Source: Mycobacterium sp. 050128 (GTDB lineage Bacteria; Actinomycetota; Actinomycetes; Mycobacteriales; Mycobacteriaceae). From it: a DNA stretch of 64,000 bases. A program made the position numbers and the translations under genes. Where the stretch lies: the NCBI RefSeq assembly GCF_036409155.1, contig NZ_JAZGLW010000004.1, forward strand, positions 1 through 64,000, written 5' to 3'. Each line of letters starts with the position of its first letter. Position 1 is the stretch's first letter. This document shows positions 1-8,800 of this stretch, in pieces. The notes under the pieces are model-generated. The model saw only the letters and a program-made list of their open reading frames with translations, searched no databases and was not told where the DNA came from.

Positions 1-455
1 GATTAAGCGGGTGGAGATTTTGTCGGGGGTGCAGGAGCGGGTTCCGGTGTTGCCGGAGGTGGAGACTGCGGCGATGGCGGGGTTGGGGACGTTGCGGGAG
101 ATTGTTGATTATTTGCAGTCGTTGATGGTCCCGGTTGCTCCGGTGGCTGCGCCTGTTCCGGTGGCTGCGTCTGTGCCGGTGGCGGTGCCTGCTTCGGTGG
201 TGTCGGGTGTGGATTTGGTGGGTGAGATGTTGGCGGTGGTGGCGGATAAGACGGGTTATCCCGTTGAGATGCTTGATTTGTCGATGGCGTTAGAGGCGGA
301 TTTGGGGATCGATTCGATTAAGCGGGTGGAGATTTTGTCGGGGGTGCAGGAGCGGGTTCCGGTGTTGCCGGAGGTGGAGACTGCGGCGATGGCGGGGTTG
401 GGGACGTTGCAGGAGATTGTTGATTATTTGCAGTCGTTGATGGCCCCGGTTGCCC
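1..455 (+). repeat. Near-identical tandem ACP-encoding repeats, 315-bp period
   Basis: Bases 1 to about 140 recur at 316 to about 455 with only a couple of differences, for example cggg versus cagg in the LREI/LQEI codons. The unit is 105 codons and encodes one ACP plus linker. The segment is strongly G/T-rich at third positions and poor in C, unlike the C-rich codons that begin near 455. More copies probably lie left of the window. Confidence 0.9.
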
Positions 456-2818
456 ATAATGGCGCACCACCGATGCATGCCCCACCGCCGGTCCCCGCCA
501 TCCCCAACGGCGTTGTGGCGGGTGACCGCCTCCCTTTTGAGTTAGCCGGAGTAGCGATCGCGCGCCACGCGGTGCGCGCAATCGCTGCTCCGGCAAGCGG
601 AATGGCGATGCCGGGCCTCTACAGCGCTGCCAACGTGGAGATTGTCGCCACTGCTCCGGGCGTCGGTGAGGCCTTGACCGCCATCCTTGGCACCCACGGG
701 ATCAGCGCCACCACGGTGACCGAGCCGAGTGCCAATGCCGAGGCCGTGATCCACCTCGGCGGGCTGCAGCAGACAACCAGCCGGGAAGAAATGCTGGCCC
801 TCAACCGCGCGGTCTTCGCCGATGCACAACGCGTCGCCGCGCGATTTGAAGAGCACGGCGGCGTCTTTGTCACCGTTCAGGACACCGGCGGCACCTTCGG
901 TCTGCTCACCGAGCCGGGCGTGCGTGCATGGGCCGGCGGCATCGGCGCCCTGGCCAAGACTGCCGCGCAGGAATGGCCAACAGCACAAGTCAAGGCCATC
1001 GATATCGCGGCCGGACGGCTGGCCCCGATCGCCATCGCCGAGCACATCGCCCACGAACTATTGGCGGGCGGGGCCGAGCTGGAAGTCGGTCTGGGCAGCA
1101 CGCACGGACGAGTCACCGTCGTCGCCGACGCGGCGCCGGTGGCTGCCCACACCCGTCGCATCGACCACCGCGACGTGATTGTCGTGTCGGGCGGCGGCCG
1201 CGGTGTGACGGCCGCATCGGTGATCGCCCTGGCGGAACAGACACGGGCCGGCTTCGTGCTGATCGGGCGCACCGAACTCGGCGACGAACCAGCCGCCGCG
1301 CAGGGGTTGACAACCGACGCCGACCTCAAGCGAGCATTGCTGACTAGCGCTGCGGCACAAGGACTTAAGCTCACGCCCAAACAGCTCGAACAACAAGTGC
1401 AGCGCATCCTGGCGGACCGTGAAGTGCGCGCCACGCTTGCTGCCCTGACCGCCGCCGGCTCGCGGGTACGCTACGCCACGGCCGACGTTCGAGATGCGGC
1501 TCAACTCGGTGCGCTGCTCGACAGCGTGCGCGCCGACTTCGGGCCCGTCACCGGGTTGGTCCATGGGGCCGGTGTATTGGCCGATGCGCCATTGCACAAG
1601 AAGACCCTGGACGGATACGACCGTGTCTTCGAGACAAAGGTCGGCGGTCTGTGCGCCCTGCTCGATGCGACAGCCGGCGACGCGCTGAAGCTGGTCTGCC
1701 TGTTCTCGTCGGTGGCAGCGCGCAGCGGCAACGTCGGCCAAAGCGACTACGCCATGGCCAACGAGATCCTGAACAAGGTTGCCCTGGCCGAACAGGCCCG
1801 CCGTGGTCCCGACTGCCTTGTCCGCGCATTGGGCTGGGGCCCTTGGGATTCCGGGATGGTGACGCCCGGTCTCAAGGCGATGTTCGAGTCCCGGGGAATC
1901 TCTTTGATCCCGCTTGCCGACGGCGCAGACGCATTCGTCTCCGACCTGCTGGACGCACAGACGGCCAGTCCGGAGGTGATCCTCGGAGACGGCGTATTGG
2001 CAGGCGTGCCAACCCATCCGGTGCCCGCCGAGGGCCGGGTCGCACGTGTGGTGGCCCATGCGGCCCGCCAACCGTATCTGGTCGACCACCGCATCCAGGG
2101 CAACGTGGTCCTGCCCATCGTGCAAGCGCTGGAATGGTTTGTGCGGATGGCGCAGGCATGCCGGCCCGGCCAGCGCGTGGATCGTATTTTCGACCTCCGG
2201 GTGCTGCGCGCCGTGACGCTGCCCGACTTCGACCAACGCGGGGACGCACTGTTGGTGCGTTGCGCGTCGATGGACGGTCACCCACATCGGCTGGCGTGCA
2301 CGTTGTCCGATGCTTCCGGATCGACCGCCTATTATTCCGCGACGGTCGAAATGGGCTGGGGCGCAACGGCAGTGCCGACTCTCGCAGCCGCGCCGGCCGG
2401 CGGCAAGCAGCTGAACCGCGATACCTGCTACACCAACGGCGCACTCTTCCACGGACCCGCCTTCCAAGTCCTCGAGAGCGTCGACTGCCAGGAGTCGTCC
2501 GCCACGGCCCCGTTGTACGGGCTGACGGTGGTCGGTTGGGCAGGCGAAGGCTGGGCGACCGATCCGGCTGCGCTCGACGGCTGCCTGCAAGCGGCACTGG
2601 TATGGAGCTTTGAACAGCTCGGGTCAAAGGTGCTGCCGTTGCGGGTGGGCGAGATCGTGCGCTACCGAGCCGGTGCGCTCGGCGATGGGTTGCGCTGCGT
2701 GCTCTCCAATGGCGTGGCAAAGAACAGCCGCGCCGTCTGCGACCTAGACCTCGTTGATGCGGACAACCATTTGGTGGCCAGCATCAAACGGCTTGAGATG
2801 TACCCCTACGGCAGCTGA
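1..2818 (+). CDS. pfaA: PfaA-type PUFA synthase subunit, C-terminal part (5' truncated by window edge)
   Basis: This is the end of a large iterative PUFA-synthase subunit; the reading frame is open from base 2 and the true start lies upstream. In order it shows the tail of one acyl carrier protein, a complete second ACP with the phosphopantetheine motif LGIDSIKR (Ser codon 314-316), an Ala/Pro/Val linker, a ketoreductase (structural half about 600-1170, NADPH loop GGGRGV near 1190, catalytic SDYA Tyr at 1748-1750) and a C-terminal hotdog dehydratase with HxxxGxxxxP (His codon 2087-2089). Tandem DSIKR ACPs followed by KR and DH are the signature of PfaA. The KS and acyltransferase should be to the left. 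It reads into the PfaC-like gene after 26 bases, so the two are probably co-transcribed. PfaB and PfaD homologues are not visible and may be upstream. Confidence 0.85.
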   Translation, partial: IKRVEILSGVQERVPVLPEVETAAMAGLGTLREIVDYLQSLMVPVAPVAAPVPVAASVPVAVPASVVSGVDLVGEMLAVVADKTGYPVEMLDLSMALEADLGIDSIKRVEILSGVQERVPVLPEVETAAMAGLGTLQEIVDYLQSLMAPVAHNGAPPMHAPPPVPAIPNGVVAGDRLPFELAGVAIARHAVRAIAAPASGMAMPGLYSAANVEIVATAPGVGEALTAILGTHGISATTVTEPSANAEAVIHLGGLQQTTSREEMLALNRAVFADAQRVAARFEEHGGVFVTVQDTGGTFGLLTEPGVRAWAGGIGALAKTAAQEWPTAQVKAIDIAAGRLAPIAIAEHIAHELLAGGAELEVGLGSTHGRVTVVADAAPVAAHTRRIDHRDVIVVSGGGRGVTAASVIALAEQTRAGFVLIGRTELGDEPAAAQGLTTDADLKRALLTSAAAQGLKLTPKQLEQQVQRILADREVRATLAALTAAGSRVRYATADVRDAAQLGALLDSVRADFGPVTGLVHGAGVLADAPLHKKTLDGYDRVFETKVGGLCALLDATAGDALKLVCLFSSVAARSGNVGQSDYAMANEILNKVALAEQARRGPDCLVRALGWGPWDSGMVTPGLKAMFESRGISLIPLADGADAFVSDLLDAQTASPEVILGDGVLAGVPTHPVPAEGRVARVVAHAARQPYLVDHRIQGNVVLPIVQALEWFVRMAQACRPGQRVDRIFDLRVLRAVTLPDFDQRGDALLVRCASMDGHPHRLACTLSDASGSTAYYSATVEMGWGATAVPTLAAAPAGGKQLNRDTCYTNGALFHGPAFQVLESVDCQESSATAPLYGLTVVGWAGEGWATDPAALDGCLQAALVWSFEQLGSKVLPLRVGEIVRYRAGALGDGLRCVLSNGVAKNSRAVCDLDLVDADNHLVASIKRLEMYPYGS

Positions 2819-2844
2819 TCTCAACCGAATGCCGCGGAGTCGTC

Positions 2845-5800
2845 TTGAAATTTGAACCCATCGCGATCGTCGGTCAGGGCTGCGTTCTGCCCGGCGGCCT
2901 GAGTCCCGACGAGCTGTGGGACACGGTGCGTGCGGGCCGCGATGCGCTCGGCTCGGCGCAGCCCGGCTATTGGGGCGTATCGGCGGAGCATATCCTGCGC
3001 GACCCGAAGAACTCCGCCTTCCTGGACCACACCTGGTCGGACCGCGGTGGATATGTGCGTGGCTTCGATCCGGATTTCGCGCCTCGCGACCTTCTCCTCG
3101 ACGTCGAGGCGCTCGACGGTCTCGATCCGCTGTACCTATGGGCCATCGAGGCGGCCCGGCAGGCCATTGAGGGCGCGGGCTGGCATGCCGGCGAAGTCCC
3201 GGGCTCGGCCGGGGTCGTCCTCGGAAACTTGAGCTATCCGACGAAGACGATGACGGATCTCGCCGAAAAGGTCTGGCGCGCAACAACACACCGGATCGAC
3301 TGGCGTAATCGGTTCATGTCCGGTCTGCCCGCTCATCTCATCGCGAACGCGCTCGGCCTCACCGGGGGCGCCGCCGCTCTCGACGCCGCGTGCGCCTCAT
3401 CGCTGTACGCCATCAAGCTCGCCTGCGACCGGCTGCACGACCGCACCGCGGATGTGATGCTGGCCGGAGGTGTCAACGGGGCCAGCGACTTGCTGTTACA
3501 CGTTGGCTTCAGCGCACTGCAGGCGCTGAGCCGCTCGGGCAGGTCGCGTCCATTCCATTCCGACGCCGACGGTCTGGTGCCGGCCGAAGGCGCGGCGATT
3601 CTGGTGCTGCGCAGGCTGGAAGACGCAATCGCCGACGGCAACACCATATTGGGCGTCATCAGGGCGGTCGGCCTCAGCAACGACGGCCGCGGACGTGGTC
3701 TGCTGGTGCCCTCGCAGGAGGGGCAAGAACGCGCGATGCGGCTCGCCTACGAAATGGCCGAGCTTGAGCCGCAAGACATCTCCCTGATCGAGTGCCATGC
3801 CACCGGAACCGCGCGGGGCGATCTGACCGAACTGATGAGCATGGCACGCATTTTCGACGGTATGACGAACGTGCCGATCGGATCGCTGAAATCCAACCTC
3901 GGGCACTCCATCACGGCATCGGGTGCTGCTGGAGCCATCAAGGTGCTCGCGGCGATGCGGGCGCGAGTACGGCCGCCGACCCTGCACGCCGACGATCCGC
4001 TGCCGTATATCGCTGACTCTCCGTTCCGTCTGCTCACCGAAGCCGAACCCTGGCACTGTGTCGGACCACGCCGCGCCGCGATCAACAACTTCGGCTTCGG
4101 CGGCAACAACGCCCATCTGTTGCTCGAAGAATGGCTCGAACCTGCCAACAAGCACGTCGCCCATCCGCGATGGCCGGTGACGCCGACCGGAGCCGACGCT
4201 GACATCGCGATCGTCGGCTTGGGACTGCTCGTGGGCGACGGGCACGAAACCCTTTCGGTAGCCGAGCATCTGGCGAAGAACCAGCCGATTCCGCATCGCG
4301 ACGACAGCGGTGCGGTACGGGCGCGGATGTCCGAGGTTTGCCTCGATCTTACTCAGACACGTTTCCCTCCAACCGATCTCAAGCAGACGCTGCCGCAGCA
4401 AATCGCCCTGCTCGGTGCGGCCATGAATGTCGGTGATCTGATCAAAGATCTTCCGCCGGACACCACGAGCGTTATCGTCGGGATGGGCTGCGACGCCGAG
4501 GTGACACGACTCGGGGTGCGTTGGCGGTTGGCCGGCGAGATCGATGACCCGGATCTGCTGGCGACGGCGCGCGACGCGGTGGTGCAAGGGTGGACAGCCG
4601 CCGGGGTCGTCGGCGCGATGCCCAACATTGTGGCAAACCGGTTGAACAGCCAGTTCGACCTTCGCGGACCGAGTTTCACGGTATCGCGCGAACAGCTTTC
4701 CGGCACCACGGCACTGGAGATGGCCGCCCGCGCATTGCGGCGCGGTGAGATCGACGCGGCCGTGGTGGGGGCGGTGGACCTCAGCTGCGAACCCGTCCAC
4801 GAAGCGGCGGCCCGGGAGCTGCTGGGAGCCGGTGAGCAGATATCCGGTGACGCCGCCGTCGTGCTGGTCCTCAAACGCGCCGACGATGCACGCCGTGATG
4901 ACGACACGGTTCTTGCCACCCTATCCGCGGGCCGACAACCGAACGGCGATTGCCTTCGGTTGGGCACCGCACCCGGCGCAACGGACCTCTCGCCCCTACT
5001 CGGCCACGCCCACGCCGCGTCCGGGCTGTTGCACGTCGCCGCCGGTGTGCTCTACGGCTTTCTCGGCGTACGTCCCGATGGCACGCAATGGTCGTCGCAG
5101 CGGCGAGAAGTCGTCATCGCGCTCGACGCGCTGGCCGGCCAGGAACAGCAGATCGTGCTGGTGCCACCGCCGGTCAACCAGCATGACGCCAGCGCGCTCG
5201 ACGCACACCGGACCGTGACGGGATCCGGGTCGGGAAAGTCGACGTGGCTGCGTTTTCCCGGTCATCTTCCCGACGTTCTGCTACCGGAGAATGTTGTTGA
5301 GGTTGACCAGGATTCACGCTTGATCACCAGTAAAGGGGAGCAGCGCATGGCAACACATCTCCCGGTTCCCCCGGCTCTGCCCAAGGCCGAGGAGGCATTG
5401 GTGCGGGTGCCGCTGGGCGCGGCTCTCGCCGCGCAGACGCCGCCAGAGCCGCTGGCGGTCGCCTACCACAGCGACACGCACCCGGTCGCCACTCGGGGCA
5501 GCGTCCGCAACCGTCCTTCCCACAACGGTTCTGACCACAACGACTCCACATCCGCCCCGCGAAATGGTGGTACCGCCGCGAAGGCATTGGCGCCCAAAGA
5601 GATCGACACGCTGCCCCTTGCCGGCGCTTGCAGGGCGGTTCAGCCGGTTCGGCCCGCGGACAAGCAGGTTCCGGCGCCGACAGCCAAGCGCGCGCCGATT
5701 GGTCTTGCGCTGGACAATGACGGCCTGCGGGTGCACGCGTCGGGGAAGATCTCCGATATTTACGGCCAGGCGTTCACGGTGCAAGACAACTACCTTCGTC

Positions 5801-8800
5801 AAGTGCGGATGCCGGAACCGCCGCTGCTGCTGGCGAATCGCCTCCTGGGCATCGACGCCGTGCCGGGCCGCAACGGTACCGGAACCCTCTGGACCGAAAC
5901 CGATGTCACCTCCGATGCGTGGTATCTGCATCAGGGCCGGATGCCCGCGGGCGTCATGATCGAGGCCGGGCAGGCCGACCTGATGCTCATCTCATGGATG
6001 GGCGCCGACTTCGCCAACAAGGGTGAGCGGGTGTATCGCCTGCTGGGCTGTGAGGTGACCTACCTGGGCGGCCTACCCGAAATCGGCGACACCCTGCGGT
6101 TCGACATCCACGTCGATGGCCACGCCCGTCAGGGCGACATTCGCATCTTCTTCTTTCACTACGACTGTACGATCGACGGTGTCGAGCGCATGTCGATGCG
6201 CAACGGCCAGGCCGGATTCTTCTCCGACGAGGAGCTGGCCGCATCCGGCGGAATCCTCTGGCGTCCCGAGGACGAGACGGTTGACGGTCCGATGGAACCG
6301 ACGCCGTCGCAAACCTCGCGCACCTCGCTGTCTCGTGCCGACCTGGAGGCAATGGCGGGCGGCGAGATTTGGCGCACGTTTGGTCAGGGCTTCGAACGCG
6401 CGGCCAGCCACACTCGCACGCCCAGCATCGGCGGCGGCGAAATGTTGTTCGTCGACGAGGTAATCCAGCTGGATCTATCCGGCGGCCCGTGGGAGCGGGG
6501 CTACTTGCGGGCGGTCGCACACATCGATCCCGAAAAGTGGTACTTCGCAGGACACTTCAAGAACGACCCGTGTATGCCGGGCACGCTCATGTTCGAAGCG
6601 ACCATGCAGACCATGGCGATCTACATGACTGCGCTCGGGATGACGCTGGAATGCGACGGTTGGCGCTTCGAACCCGTGCCTTTCGAGACATACAAGTTGT
6701 CGTGCCGAGGTCAGGTCACACCGCAATCGCGCGAACTGGTCTACGAGGTGTTCGTACGTGAGGTTCTCGCCGGGCCCGAGCCGACGCTGTTCGCCGACCT
6801 GCTGTGCACGGTCGACGGGCTGCCGGCGTTCCACTGCCGCCGGATGGGTCTGAAGCTGTCGCCCGGCTGGCCGATGGACCTGGGCGCCAAGGAGCTGGTC
6901 GGATACGTCGAGCCCGAACCCGTCGCTGAAGTCGACGGCTTCCGGTTCGACTACCAAGCGATGCTGGCAAGCGCTATCGCCAAGCCTTCGTTGGCGTTCG
7001 GCCCGCTGTTCGAGAAGTTCGACTCTCATCGCAAGGTTGCCAGGTTGCCCGGGCCGCCTTACCACTTCATGTCCGGGGTCACCGAGCTAGTCGGTGAGAT
7101 CGGCGTGGTGAAGGCCGGTGCGGAAGTCGTCGTGGAGTACGAAGTGCCAAGCGATGCTTGGTATTTCGCGGTGAACGGGACACCGACGATGCCCAACGCG
7201 GTGCTGATGGAGGTCGCCCTGCAGCCCTGCGGCTGGCTGGCCAGCTACGTCGGGTGCCCGCTGAACAGCGAGAAGGATCTTTACTTCCGCAACCTCGATG
7301 GCACGGGCAGACAGCACCGCGAGGTCACACCGTCGACCGGAACCCTGCGGACCAAAGTCTCGCTGAAGAGCATCGCCCAGGCGGGCGGAACCATCATCGT
7401 GACCTTCGACGGTGAGATGCACGCCGACGAGGGGCTCATCTACACCTTCGACACGGTATTCGGATACTTCGGCCGCGAGGCGTTGCAACAGCAGGTGGGG
7501 CTCCCGGTCACCGACGAGCAGCGCGCCATCGCGCAGCGCCTATGCGACGCACCGGTCGTCGACCTTTCCGCGCGTCCGCACGAGTTCTTCGGCCCCGGAG
7601 CGCGATTGGCCGATCCAATGCTGTTGATGATCGACCGCGTGACGGGACGATGGCGAACCGACGGCGAGGCCGGCCTCGGGCGGTGGCGCGCCGTCAAGGA
7701 CGTCGACCCGGCGGAGTGGTATTTCAAGGCCCACTTCTACCAAGATCCGGTGCAGCCCGGGTCGTTGGGTATCGAAATGATGCTGCAACTCCTGCAATTC
7801 GCGATGCTCGACCACGGGCTGGGCAAAGAGGCGGGACCCTCGGCACGTTTCGAACCGGTGGCGCTCAACGATGCGATCACCTGGCGCTATCGCGGACAGA
7901 TCGTGCCGACGAACAAGCAGATCATGTCCGAACTCGAGATCACCCGCATCGCGCGCGGCGACGAAGGCATCCTGGCCGTCGCCGATGCCTCGCTCTGGGT
8001 GGACGGCAAACGGATCTACAGCGCGACCAACCTTGGCATGCGCATCACACGCCATGTGCCGCAAGGACAATCGGAAGCCGGGATCGGCTCGTCGGCGACG
8101 GCACCCCCCTTACCCACAACGGCCACGGCGTCACCGCCCTCGACGGCCCAGGCCACGACGGTGGAGACGACCATCGATCCCGCCACCGACAGCTGGATCA
8201 CCGACCACTGCCCGACGTATGTCATTGCGTCCCTGCCGATGATGTCGGTGCTGGACCTGTTGGCGCAGGCGGCCAGCCGCGCCGCGGGCACGGCCAAAGT
8301 GGTCGAGGTCACCGACTTGCGGGTGGATCGCTGGATCATCGTGGATTCGCCCAAGCGGCTGCGGGTGGTCGTCGAGCCCGCTTCGCCCGGACGTTTCGAG
8401 GGCCGGCTCGAGGTGTGGCGCGACGCAGCGAAAGCGGCGTTGTCGCGCTGGGAAACTCACGCCCGTGCCACGATCGTCACCGCGCAGCAGTACGCCGGCG
8501 CACCCGCGACTCCGGCTGCGCTGACCGGCGCGGTGCCCTTCGCCACCCCGTACGCCACCAGTGCGGTGTTCCACGGGCCCGCATTCGCAACGCTGACCGA
8601 CGGCGCCCGGATAGGGCGCAACGGGTCGTCCGGGACGCTTGCGGTCGAACTGTGCAAGGTTCCGGCGGGGCTACAGCAGCCGGGACTCCTCGACGGTGCG
8701 TTGCACATCGTTCCGCACGCCGCAATGAGCGTATGGACCACCGACAGTTGTGCCGTCGAGTCGTATGTGGACGCGGCGGACCCGACCGTCGCATTTCCAA

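Noticed and set aside
1058..2590. Long minus-strand open frame opposite pfaA (510 codons)
   Set aside because: It is a GC-rich shadow frame: composition mirrors the real gene's codon pattern, no motifs are seen, and the plus strand has clear domains.
5230..5710. Malonyltransferase domain in the PfaC linker
   Set aside because: The region is Pro/Ala/Thr-rich and has no GHSxG or second AT motif.
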